Below, piece by piece: positions 1 to 10,600 of a stretch of 18,817 bases of DNA (position 1 is the stretch's first letter; the number at the start of each line of letters is the position of its first letter). The stretch comes from Phoronis ovalis (lineage: Eukaryota > Phoronida > Phoronidae): NCBI GenBank assembly GCA_028565635.1, contig JAOXYB010017220.1, positions 1-18,817 on the forward strand. The letters are read 5' to 3'. A program made the position numbers and the translations under genes. The notes under the pieces were generated by a model that was not told the DNA's origin, searched no databases, and saw only the letters and a list, made by a program, of their open reading frames with translations.

Positions 1-155
1 GTGAATTTGACGCGGCGGACGCGGCGGTTACAGGGTAAATCCAAAGTACCTCCAGCCTACTGCTGGGGGTACAATTATCCACCATTTCCCCCAAAATATC
101 CAGGCATAAAGAAACCATAACACTTCCTTATTAGTAATAACTGACAGTTACTTAC
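1..155. other. Left edge, intron of the Ig gene
   Basis: This is sequence after the exon-3 donor of the minus-strand Ig gene. It has a GC-rich patch at 1-40, with repeats of GCGGCGGACGCGGCGG type. No further exon could be recognised. Confidence 0.4.
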
Positions 156-265
156 CATCAAAGACCTTGAGGCTATATCCAAAGCTACTACCAGTCACAG
201 CGCATTGGTACTCGCCAGCATGGTCAAACCTCACCCCGGAAATAACCAACGTAACAGTTAAATTC
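156..265 (-). CDS. Ig-domain gene exon 3: strands E to G of Ig domain
   Basis: The acceptor is ATTTTAG and the donor GATG/GTAAGT. It encodes NLTVTLVISGVRFDHAGEYQ followed by the second Ig Cys, and SLKVFD. The D-x-A-G-x-Y-x-C motif is the classic F strand. It ends with one base of a Gly codon, so at least one more exon lies beyond the left edge. Confidence 0.83.
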
Positions 266-2965
266 CTAAAATATAACATTTAAAGTTAAAACATGAAGGC
301 AAACCCATGAAATTTACAGATATTTTGTATAAAGATTAAATACAATTCAAACTATTTTTTGATATTATGAACGGTACATGTGCTTTGTGAAACTGCAATT
401 GGAAAGTGTCCTATACAGTCTTCTCTAGCCTGTCTAATTTATTGCAATTTAAGTGAAAAAACATCAGTTTAAAAAAATTAACAATGATAATACAAGCAGT
501 ATTATTCAGACTGAGCCCAGCATAAGTTTTCTCGTGCATGGCTGTTCAAATTCCCACCTTAATACTACACACGCAAGCCAAGCATATGTTGAATAGATAA
601 AATAAGCAATAATATTTCCAGTTCATATGTCATATATAATATAACACATCAACTCAATAAATAACTTTTTTATAAAGTTTTGTTTCCTAATTTGTTAAAG
701 ACAGATTTATAAACCTTTATTTATAGTGTATAAGAGGAAATAGGGGATTTATCAAACAATGGAACAGCCATGAGAAGACTCTATTCACTGGTGCTCAAAT
801 AACATAGATTTAACCATACAAAATTGCTGTTCCATTTTTTTGTAGTAGTCCAGCAAGTTTTGAAATTACAAGTACAAGACAATTTTAAAAAGTACATACT
901 TTCCAGTGCTGTCTTGTTCTGTTGCCTCGATTATATTTAGTGCTGTGTCACTGACATTAAAGGCCTTGCCATTTAATTTTAAGAACAATATAGGTTCAAC
1001 CGTACTGCCAGTGACAGTATGTAGGCATTTTAGTCTAAAAGTCGCTCCTACTTCAACATAAGAATCGCCACTTTTTAACTTTGGTTCCAGTATGCTGATG
1101 ACCGCTTGTTCCGAAACTAGAAAAATAAGATTACACAAAATAAAGTAAACAATGTACATGTTAACTTCAAAAGTATGTGTTAGACTGTTAAGTTTTATTA
1201 ATTTTTATTCCTTGCTACATCTTGAAATTGTATTCTGGAGTTTAAAAGTGTAGAAACGATACTAATTTTGATTTTCATATTGTTCCTCGAGATCGTGTGG
1301 AGTGTCAAGTGATCAAGCATGTATTTTCGGCCCAGTTTTCGAAATTTCCTTGTTAGACAAGTGATCAGGCAGGCTAGAGAGATGTCAGAATAAAGACATT
1401 CATAAGCATACAAATTTACTTATAAAGATATTAGATAATTGGTGAACAATTGTAACTTTACAATGCTGGCTTCATCTACAAAGTCTCACTACACTATATA
1501 CAATTACTCCATAAATGCCAACACTTCAGAATTTTTTATGAAATACTATGCTGTACTGGCATGGGAATAGTTTCAATGAAATCACACAGGGAGGGGGAGT
1601 GCTCAGCCCAATCTCTTAAAGTTCTACCTCTTCATGGACTTCAATCTGAATATAACCCCTTTACGGGCTTTTATAGCATACCCACTCCCACTGCCATAAT
1701 TTAGACATTAAGTAAGATACCTTGGAGAACTGTTATATAACCAGTCTGTATATAAATGCCCAATTCTGACAGATACTTAAGACTTTAGACCAAGTCCTGA
1801 GGTTTATCCCAAATATAGGTCCTACTGGCTATGTATCACTCATATTGGTCACAATTTTATCTTCCGTGTCTTTGGTGTAGAAATGAAAGTTATGTATATA
1901 TAATGGGTCTAATTTTCCACAGAAAATAGTGTACAGTATCTTGTAACACAAAAGCAGTTATAGCACTTTTAACATTAGAATAAAATTACTACATGCTAAA
2001 AACAGACAGGAACTAGCCATGCAACATAATAGAATGGTTGTATGCACTTGAATCATTCAACTGTATCTAGATAATTAGGTTTGATATTGTATGTAGTGCT
2101 ATATGGACATTGCTGCTGCTTTAAAATCAAATCAACAAGCTTGAATATCATTGTCAAGTTCTGTTTTTAAAGGGGTTTAAGCTACCTTTTAACTAACTTA
2201 TTTATTCATAATTTATCAAGATAGACTTACTGGCAAAGTAATACATTAGCTACAAAAAAAAAAATGGAAACAAAATTTAATAGTTTAGCAGCAAAATAAG
2301 TAATACATAACTAAAATGCCCTTGAGGGTACTGCCATTCACAGTTTATATGTGCCGCTCCATGGCCCCCCCAATTATTATTATTTATTTACCGCAGGTGC
2401 CACATTTTTGGGTGCAAACTATCAGGATTACATTTTTGGGTGCAAACTTTCAGGATTATATTTTGCTATTGTGTATACATTTGGGTGTATTTTTTTCTAG
2501 GATTTCTTACCATCATGGCTACAATATTTTTTTTTACCATGGGCATATTTTGGCAATGCAGTTTTACCATGGAGTAAGGGTTTTTTACTTTGGGTCTCAC
2601 ACCCCACCAAATGTTCATCGCAAATGCCCCTTCCGGGCTAAAATGAGAGCTGAAATTTTTTATGATTTTTGTTGTAATTTCATAGACATACGTGTAAAAT
2701 AATAAAACAAAAATTTACAATGATATACAGAAAACAGTTTGAGCTCAGACTACAGTTGGGTTTATAAACATTGAGTTGACGATTCGGTTAAATCCGCCTT
2801 CGTAGCTGACTGTCTCTTTCTCGATTAATATTGTATTTCGACATCTACAGCCTAAAACACCACTCCAGCCCTTGACTAGATTTCTAAAAGGAATCTAAAA
2901 GGAATCAAAAGTAGCTCACCTTTAGCTATGCCTAAGAAAATTAAAGCTATCAAAAGCGACTTCAT
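156..2965 (-). CDS. Secreted or surface protein with N-terminal Ig-like domain (3' end off window)
   Basis: Exons 2965-2920, 1116-900 and 265-156 join in phase (G/TT, AA/G) into 124 residues, with the gene continuing off the left edge. Residues 1-15, MKSLLIALIFLGIAK, form a signal peptide. Residues about 20-124 form one Ig-like domain: strand B LKC (Cys46), strand F DHAGEYQC (Cys109) and a final G-strand-like SLKVFD. Cys spacing of 63 fits a V/I-set fold. The core Trp after Cys46 is replaced (the region reads ILFLKLNG). N-glycosylation sequons lie at Asn69 (NVS) and Asn89 (NLT). An in-frame TAG lies upstream of the ATG with no ATG between. The gene is not recognised further. It could be a receptor, adhesion or immune-type Ig protein, depending on the missing C-terminal part. 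Confidence 0.82.
266..899 (-). other. Intron 2 of the Ig gene
   Basis: A GT-AG intron that splits the Ig domain between its D and E strands at phase 2. It is AT-rich with no repeat or coding signal noticed. Confidence 0.75.
900..1116 (-). CDS. Ig-domain gene exon 2: strands A to D of Ig domain
   Basis: The acceptor is TTTTTCTAG and the donor GGAAA/GTATGT. It encodes about 71 full codons with VEVGATFRLKCLHTV (B strand and first Cys), a C-strand region lacking Trp, and NVSDTALNIIE. It ends mid-codon inside the Ig domain. Confidence 0.82.
1117..2919 (-). other. Intron 1 of the Ig gene
   Basis: A GT-AG phase-1 intron between the signal-peptide exon and the Ig exon. It is AT-rich. Apart from the dispersed repeat at about 2310-2650 nothing coding is seen. 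Confidence 0.75.
2314..2650. repeat. Dispersed repeat fragment with 28-bp tandem subrepeats
   Basis: It starts with CCTTGAGGGTACTG and carries C runs (GGCCCCCCC at about 2364). Then come two near-identical 28-bp units (2402-2429 and 2430-2457, ACATTTTTGGGTGCAAACT core) and a looser third, and it ends near ATCGCAAATGCCCCTTCC. The layout resembles the segment at about 6350-6530 and the truncated end at 18735-18817. These look like one noncoding mobile family, but their identity is unknown. An open frame here (2316-2702) is regarded as chance. Confidence 0.45.
2920..2965 (-). CDS. Ig-domain gene exon 1: start codon and signal peptide
   Basis: ATG at 2965-2963 opens MKSLLIALIFLGIAK, with Lys2 then a hydrophobic core and small residues. 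The donor is AAAG/GTGAGC (strong), phase 1. The leftover G joins TT of the next exon to make Val. The signal peptide plus exact phase match with the Ig exon is the main support. Confidence 0.82.
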
Positions 2966-3082
2966 CGTTACTACAGTGCCTATTCTCCAATTATTGTCTA
3001 ATTTGGTATCACCCTATTGCCAGGGTAGCAGAAAATCTTATTTTTCCAATGAGCACAAACAGCTGATTCTCGGTCAAACTCC

Positions 3083-3112
3083 AAAATGGCCATCACGAGA
3101 CTGCGCATGCGT
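3083..3112 (-). promoter_or_regulatory. Candidate promoter motifs of the Ig gene (YY1-like, NRF1-like)
   Basis: AAAATGGCCAT at 3083-3093 resembles the YY1 site, and TGCGCATGCGT at 3102-3112 resembles the NRF1 palindrome. Both are common at metazoan start sites. They lie 120-150 bp upstream of the ATG at 2965. The start of transcription itself cannot be placed, and the motif assignment is an inference. Confidence 0.4.
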
Positions 3113-3269
3113 AATGATAACATATCTATCGTGAACCAAGAAATTAGATCGTTCACTGCCAGTAAACAAACTTCAAAGTGATGTTTATCAAACAGGATTA
3201 ACATTTTTTTTAAAATTTTAATGATATCAACACCAACCCAAGCAAGTTTCAGCCGTAATATAATTTGTG

Positions 3270-3530
3270 TAATTCAGCTCGGTGGAGCAGTGGTTACCAC
3301 GACGTCTGTGCGTCCGCCTGGCACGTCAATTAAAGGCCGGTCCGTCCCGGGTTCGATCCTGGGCTTGTACATGCCTTTCAAGGTAATAAAAATTACCTGG
3401 CTCTCAACAGCAGAGACTGTGTTTCCCTCATGGCTCGGATGACTATGTTAAATGGCGGTCCCGTCTCTGTGAGGTCTATCTCTCAGGGACGTTAAAGAAC
3501 GGCTACTGACGTCGGTATAAATTCACTAAT
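3270..3530 (+). mobile_element. tRNA-derived SINE
   Basis: Polymerase III promoter parts are clear: an A-box-like GGTGGAGCAGTGGTTA (3281-3296) and a B box GGTTCGATCC (3350-3359), spaced as in a tRNA. The downstream body includes CTCAGGGACGTTAAAGAACG, a motif I recall from SINE bodies of marine invertebrates. The tail end is uncertain; an A-run at about 3670-3679 could be the 3' end if the element is longer. It is not a functional tRNA gene because the cloverleaf stems do not pair. Confidence 0.7.
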
Positions 3531-4016
3531 TGACCATCGCATCAGTTAGTCCTTCCTTTCCTTTGTATTGCATTCAAAATTGTGCATTCACTACCCGTGA
3601 CTGGAAATCCCTTCACCCTGGGTTGAGGACCGCCACGGATCTCTCCACTTTCAAGGATCAGGTCTTGAAAGGAAAAAAAAATTGGACCACTCGTCAGCAG
3701 ACGACATTTTAATGGAATTGGTGTGACGCGTCATGGGGTAAAACGCGATATGGTATAAGAATAAGACAAGTGAACCAAATCTGCCTGGATCTGAATTCTG
3801 GAACTATAAATAATACTAGATGCTTTTTTATGATTAATAAAAAAGAACTATCTTTTTATGTCATCCTTTTGAATACTTAAAAAAAAAGTAAGGAAAATGG
3901 TAAACTAAAAGTTTTTGATGGTGCATTCCCCAAGGTAGTAGTTAGAGTTTTATATTTATATATCCTAGCCCAAGGCAATATAAAAAAAAACACTTTTTAC
4001 ATTTCAGTGTAAAAAC
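3531..4016. other. Spacer between the CACTIN 3' end and the Ig gene
   Basis: Possible SINE tail up to about 3680, then AT-rich sequence with several A runs. No coding signal was seen. It probably holds the CACTIN cleavage site and the far promoter side of the Ig gene. Confidence 0.4.
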
Positions 4017-4022
4017 TTTATT
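4017..4022 (-). terminator. Candidate CACTIN polyadenylation signal (AATAAA)
   Basis: TTTATT on the plus strand reads AATAAA on the CACTIN strand, about 545 nt past the stop codon. It is followed within about 30-40 nt by a run of T (plus-strand A at about 3982-3990), as a U-rich downstream element would be. A second AATAAA at 4269-4274 is an alternative with a weaker downstream context. The choice is an inference. Confidence 0.4.
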
Positions 4023-4566
4023 ATTACCTGGTACTTATATCATCTGAAATAAAAAATTACGTATGCTTTTATAAAGCCAATTACATCAATTTCTAAATTT
4101 CACTTCATATTTGCATTCAATTTAACTTCTTTATTAGTCTGTTTTTATTGTTCATATGCTACCCATATCTGCATCAAACCAAAGTAAATCCATGTCTCAA
4201 ACCAGAGTAATAACCCCAGTGAATCATGATAAATATAATAGATATGTAATAAAGATTAGCAAATAATATTTATTTTCTAACTTTGTCTTCTGTTTATGTT
4301 GTGACAGCAACACAGTACCTAAACCCAATAGGTGCTGCTACATTTTCAACAAGTTCAAGATTTCTGTCCCAATTACTGACAGAAATCAATTACTCTAGAA
4401 AATGCAGTACAGCCTTGAAGTTATTATCACAAACAATTATGATGAAGTACATTTCCTAAAATTATAAGCATAAACATCTTTCATTGTTCAACACTACAGG
4501 TGGCCAACATCTCACATTATCCAGCACACTATAATATGACTAGGTTTTATATAGGTTTTTGTTCTT
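4023..4566 (-). other. Likely CACTIN 3' untranslated region
   Basis: AT-rich sequence between the TAA and the candidate AATAAA at 4017-4022, with no open frame of note. Its extent depends on which polyadenylation signal is used. Confidence 0.45.
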
Positions 4567-4692
4567 TTATCTTCTATATCGATATCTTTTGAAATGAAAC
4601 CACAGTTGAAATATATTGTTATAAAACTGACACTTGAATCCACGCTTCCATGAACACTCCCATTCCTTGTTTACAATTTTAAACCCAATATC
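4567..4692 (-). CDS. CACTIN: CACTIN terminal coding exon with stop
   Basis: Residues 639-679 and TAA (4567-4569). It contains GFKIVNKEWE, GFKCQF and the exact family ending LWFHFKRYRYRR before the stop. The acceptor is TTTCAG before 4692. This fixes the 3' end of the coding sequence. Confidence 0.97.
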   Translation of the reverse strand, partial: DIGFKIVNKEWECSWKRGFKCQFYNNIFQLWFHFKRYRYRR

Positions 4693-7600
4693 CTGAAAAT
4701 GTCAAAAATACAATAATTATGTAATTATATATAGTAGCATAAATTTACCATATTTCTCAGTTTGAAAACTAAAAAAATTGGATTCTTGTTCGAGAATTAA
4801 TGGATTTCTACATTAATTGTCAAGGATAATGACTTGTGAATAAAACTCCGCTTTGAAGAATATTTTTTCAATACTTATTAAAACTAGCTTGTACCAAGTG
4901 GTGCATGGCAACACCATGAATATGGCCAACACCAAGTTTTTGACATAGCAGCCATTTTGAATTCATCTCCAGAACCTAGCAAACATTTTGATCCAAATTT
5001 CGTTGAAATTACTCCGGCACTATCCAAGTTGTCAAAGAATACATTTTTCTGCTTTATTTTAATGTTCACAGGAAGTCTTCTGCTATGTAATTAGAAAGTT
5101 GGTTTTGGCATCTTAATTTCACGCAGTCAGTTTTTCGTGCTACACAATTGACCAGTGTGTCGTTATATTAGTATCAGCATATTGTAAACAGAATTGTGCA
5201 AATGATTGATGTAACTGGTCTGAGAGTGAGTGATCAACTGAAAACAACCGGGTGAACTTGATTGAGTATGCTGATGTATCCGGAAGGGTATTGGTATGAG
5301 CCGAATGTCGCTTGGTATATCCCTAATGCACCGGTTGAAATTATATAGCACATTTCAGGAAAAGATATCGATTCTAACACCAAGTTATTCCGTAGAATAA
5401 TGTATTCGAATAAATATTTTTTTAAATAAGTATTATAACATTTAATACTGGTTTGTATGAACTTAATAACTTGTTTATAATACTATTTATAATTTATTTT
5501 CATGTTTTCACACCAGCGGCCATTTAGGGATTCGCTTTCCACTCGGTTGTTTTTGCCTTCTACCGTGCCAAAACAACATACATACAATGTACCTATCACG
5601 TGGCAGGTTCAAGTGGTGTATGCCAATCGGCATACTGAATCAAGTTCGCCCATTATGTTTTCCAACTTTGTTGTAATAACTGTACACCTATATTCATGCA
5701 ATGCTTAGAATACATCATTTTGGTAATCTTTTTATTCACATATTAGCAAGAGACAGACAAACAAATAATCCTAATTGCACATGTTGGAAAACATGTTCAC
5801 CAAATGTTAAAATAAGCAATACATACTAATAAGCAACGGAGGGATAATTTCCGTAACACGACTCTGAGCAAGGTTGACTAATGAATAATTAGATATTACC
5901 TGTTTGTCTGATTTTAAGTTACAATTACCTCATACGGGGGTCCTGCACGAAAACGCAATACAGCAAAATCTTTCTCATCCTTACACGGGGTTATAGTGTA
6001 TTCAGGAGTTTGTGTCTTTTCTATGAGATCTGGATAAAATATCTACAACAATATCCTAGGTATTCAGAGTCTGTCGGGGGAAAAGCAACATTTTCTACAA
6101 AAACAGGTCTTGAGGAATATTTGCGATTATCATTTTAAGGAACAAAATTTATAGCCACTGCATCACCAAGAAAATTGCAATAACATAAAACAAGACATAT
6201 GTCATGTCTAATGCCCATCCTATGTGCAGGATTATATTTTTTTAACATTATTGTTTTTTTTACATTAGAAAAGAATATAATACATAATGCATTATAATCT
6301 GGTTTATTATTGTGGGGTACTCTTATTCAAAATGACTGTTTCTGCTGTCTGATGCGTTACCCCCGGTGGAGAACTGACTATATTTTTTAGATGGGCATGT
6401 GCAGTCCAAACTCAAAATATCCACCCATTTTTAAGGATTTTGGTCTCAAAACTTGACTCATTTTTAGGGTTTTCTGTCACACGAAAAGTCACTCCATTTT
6501 TAGGGATTAATTTGTGAAAAAATGACCCATTGGGCTACCAACCTTTTGCCTTAATTCTAAGAACCACCTTTGAATCGGCCAAGTAGTGCTTCCAGTCTTT
6601 GCAGCTATAAACGCAAAGTGACGCGCCTTCTCAGGAACAAATGTGCCCACTAGTCGGCCATGATGGAAGTAATGTGGGTCAATATTATATATATAACCTG
6701 TACTTACTCTGTCCTGAATATGGAGCTGATCGGCTAAAAAATCATGCATTTATTGGAGAGAAAGTATTACGCGGGGTAAAAAATGTCCTCAAGGTCATTT
6801 TACAATATCATTTAGCCTATTACTCCAACCAACCTATGGCTTTCCTAGAACCACCTTTGAATAGTCCAGGCAGCGCTTCATCTTCGCTGCGATAGATGCA
6901 AAGTTGTGTGCCCTCTCGGGAACAAACATGGCCACCAGTCGGCCACATTGGAAGTAATCTGGGTCAATATTACACATAACCTGTGCTTTGACCTGTACTT
7001 ATTCTGTACTTAAGCAGTTATTGCGAGACAAAGAAAGTGTTACGCACGGCAAAAAATTTCCAAGAATCGTTGTGGCATTTGACCTACTTGTCAGGGTCAT
7101 TTTAAAATGTCATCTAGCCTATTACGCCCACCAAGCTATGGTCTTTCTAGAACCACCTTTGAATCGTTCAAGCAGCGCTTCATCTTCGCGGCTATAAACG
7201 CAACATTACTTGCCCTCTCGGGAACAAACACGGCCGCCAGTCGGCCAAATTGGAAATAATCTACGTTGAAATTACACATAGCATGTATTGCGACATGGAC
7301 TTACTCTGTGCCGAATATGAAACTGACCGAATAAAAACTGAAGCTGTTATTACGATGTGCATTCTCACAAACCAAAATGGCCGCCAGTCAGCCATGTTGG
7401 AAGTAATCCGGGTTAATATTATATATAACCTGTACTTTGACCTGTACTTACTCTGTACCGAATATGCAGCTCATCGGATAAAAACTAAAGCAGTTATTAC
7501 GAGATAAAGAAAGTGTTACCCCCGCAAAAAATGTCCATGAATCATTTTGGCATTTGACCTACTTGTCAAGGTCATTTCAAAATGTCACCTAGCCTATGGG

Positions 7601-10600
7601 TTTCCTAGTACCACCATTGAATCGTCCAGGTAGCGCTTCGTCTTCACGGCTATAGACACAATGTTACATGCCCTCTCGGGAACAAACATGGCTGCCAGTT
7701 GGCCATATTGGAAGTAATCTGGGTCAATATTACACATAACCTGTACTTGGACCAGTATATATTCTGTCCCAAATATGGAGCTAATCGGATAAAAACTGAA
7801 GCAGTTATTACGAGATAAAGAAAGTATTACGCATGGCAAAAAATGTCGAAGTTTCTTAATCGCATTTGACCTACTTGTCAAGGTCATTTTAACATGTCAC
7901 GTAGCCTATTACGCCCAACAACCTATAGTCTTCCTAGATTCACCTATGAATCGTCCAGGTAGGGCTTTGTCTTCGCGGCTATAAATGCAATGTTAAGTGC
8001 CCTTTCGAGACCAAACATGGCAACCAGTCGGCCATATTGGAAGTAATCTAGGTCAAAAGTACACATAGCGTGTATTGCGACCTGGACTTACTCTGTGCTG
8101 AATATGAAACTGATCGGATAAAAACTGAAGGTGTTATTATGACGTGCAATCTCGCAAACCAACATGGCCACCAGTCGGCCACGTTGGAAGTAATCTGGGT
8201 CAATATTATATATAATCTGTACTTTGTCCTGTACTTACTGTGTACCGAATATGGAGCTGATCGGATAAAAACTGAAGCAGTTATTGCGAGACAAAGAAAA
8301 TGTTACGCACTGCAAAAAATGTCCAAGAATCGTTACTGTACTTGTCAAGGTCATTTTAAAATGTCACTTAGCCTATTACGCCCACCAGTCTATGGCCTTC
8401 CTATAACCACCTTTGAATCGTCCAGGCAGCGCTTCGTCTTCGCGGCTATAGACGCAACGTTACATGCCCTCTCGGGAACAAACATGGCCACTAGTCGGCC
8501 ATATTGGAAGTAATCAAGGTCAAAAGTAAAACAGCCCTGCACTTTGACCTGTATTTACCCTGTGCGAATATGAAGCTGATCCGATAAAAACTGAAGCTGT
8601 TATCACGAGACAAAAGAAAGTGTTACATACGACGACGCCTTCGTTGCGACTATATGCCCATCCACAACTATGTGGATGGGCATAAAAATGCAATAAATTC
8701 ATTATTAGTAAAACAAAAATAGTATTTACGTTGAATTTATAGCCTTGTACGATCTTGGGAGGCGGGTTATCAATATCATAATGGGTCTGGTTATATTTGT
8801 TCCATTCAAAACCCTAGAGAACAGCAAAAGAGGTCTTTGATTAAAATACCATCCATATGCAATTCAAATTCAAATAACAGCTGATACACAAGCTCAAAAT
8901 GTTAGAACTTGAAAAACCTAAAACAAGGAGTCACTCATAAGAATAAAGCTTTGTTTACACTGACATGCAGATATATACAAACATAAGATATTTTGACCAT
9001 CAAAATAGAATTTTTGTTAGTAATTAGTATGGTTTTCTAGTAGAACTATTGTTGCAGTAGTTACAATTTCAATACTTTTAGTTGAAAATAAGATAATGTA
9101 ATGAATGCAGTTATTACACAAAAAATTCACAGAAATGTAACAATAACATACTGTGTGGACACGATTGAAGAATCTGGGTTTTCTTGGTCGATATTTATCA
9201 GACCAAAGTAAATCTTTATGCTCAAGAGGTACTTGTACACTGAATGTGGCTTCATCATCATTCATTCCTTCACGGGCTTTCTTCATCAATTCAGAATCCA
9301 CATCATCAGTCTGAAACACATGATGTGATTTTAGCAGGGAAATGAAGGAATACATGTATTATAACACAAGTGTGGTACCTGCACAAACCCAATAACAATA
9401 AGACTGAGGTGAATGCCATTATGAATTCTTTCATTTGAATTGTATAATTTATGTATAACACGAAATTCATTGTATAGTTTATTGTGATATTTTCGATATT
9501 TCTAATCAATATATGATAGTTTTCAAAATTACCACCAGGTTTTTTTTTTCAAAAATTACTATGACCACATGGTGATACCACCAACTTCCTGTTTACACAT
9601 CTGAAAACTGGTGAGAGTGTGTGAGTGACTAACTGACATTGATCAAGGATACAGGTAGTGTTCCCACCCAAAAATATTACGTGAAATGTGACAGTAACAT
9701 TGCAGGTTAATTCAACTGTATGTAATACAATACTATTTTCACAGACATTGTTACCATTTTTCCTGTTTTCAGAAGTCGCTGCCTTGCATATTCTAACCGC
9801 TTCATGTCATCAGCTGGATCATACAATATAGCGTCGGGTTCTAAGTCGGATGGTTGTATTAGTTTTGGACTGTAGTTAGCCAGACTGTATTCATCATAAC
9901 TCTGTGCCATTAAATCTTCTTCAGTTAGAATGGACTCTGGTCTGTAAAACATTTCAGTCTGTTAGTGTTTACTGCAGCACAGGAGGATCAAAAAAAATAT
10001 ATTTGTGTAAACACTACATAAAGTAAGCATTAAACAACATATTAATGTTGTCAATATCCAAAGACATGTATGGTCAGTAGTTAGTTTCTTCACGATTACG
10101 AGCACCAGTTCAGCCTTTATGCCACAAGGGTTCTAAGGTGTATCCCTGGGTCGTGAGGAAGTTAGTGATAGTAATGAAGTGTGCTTGGGTATAAATAATT
10201 ATAAGATTTAAGTAATAATAAAAAATGAAAAAGAAAAAATAATAAAATGTACTTTTATATATGTTTTAGAGTAGCCACGATTCTATGGTCTAGGCTAAGA
10301 TAATAGCTATCCATAATATGTATAAATAAATAAATCTATAAGAAAACAACACAGCGTTACATGCAAAGTTAAATTATATATGGAGGAGAGTTACAGGCAT
10401 ATCAATATAGCAAAGCAATAACTTTATGAAATTCAAAAAGCCGCCCATCAGCATCATAAGGCACACCTGGACTTGTGACCGGGCAAGGGGTCTTAAAGTA
10501 GCTTTTATCGGCCAAAATTCAAGTTACTCTCCCTAATACTTTTCATGGAACAGACTGAATTCCAATAAAACAGCCTACATAAAAGTTTATAGGCCATTGC

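Larger units (their letters stand above)
6043..8729 (-). other. CACTIN intron 14, largest visible intron
   Basis: A GT-AG phase-0 intron between GYKFN and IFYPDL. Most of it is repeat: the 35-bp units, the 2.1-kb array and the hairpin. The part at 6043-6350 is plain AT-rich sequence. Confidence 0.85.

Noticed and set aside
2316-2702. Open frame of 128 codons on the plus strand
   Set aside because: It runs through the short tandem repeats and T-rich sequence of a dispersed repeat. The composition looks like translated noncoding DNA.
3276-3360. Functional tRNA gene
   Set aside because: A and B boxes are present, but the acceptor and anticodon stems do not pair and the body continues as a SINE.
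8070-8513. Open frame of 147 codons in the tandem array
   Set aside because: The same peptide pattern (TEYGADRIKTEAVI) recurs in other units because the DNA repeats. Frames break in sister units, and no protein family is evident.
10440-10520. Possible minus-strand exon in CACTIN intron 11
   Set aside because: About 40 open codons, but no clear splice sites, no recognised family, and CACTIN phases close without it.
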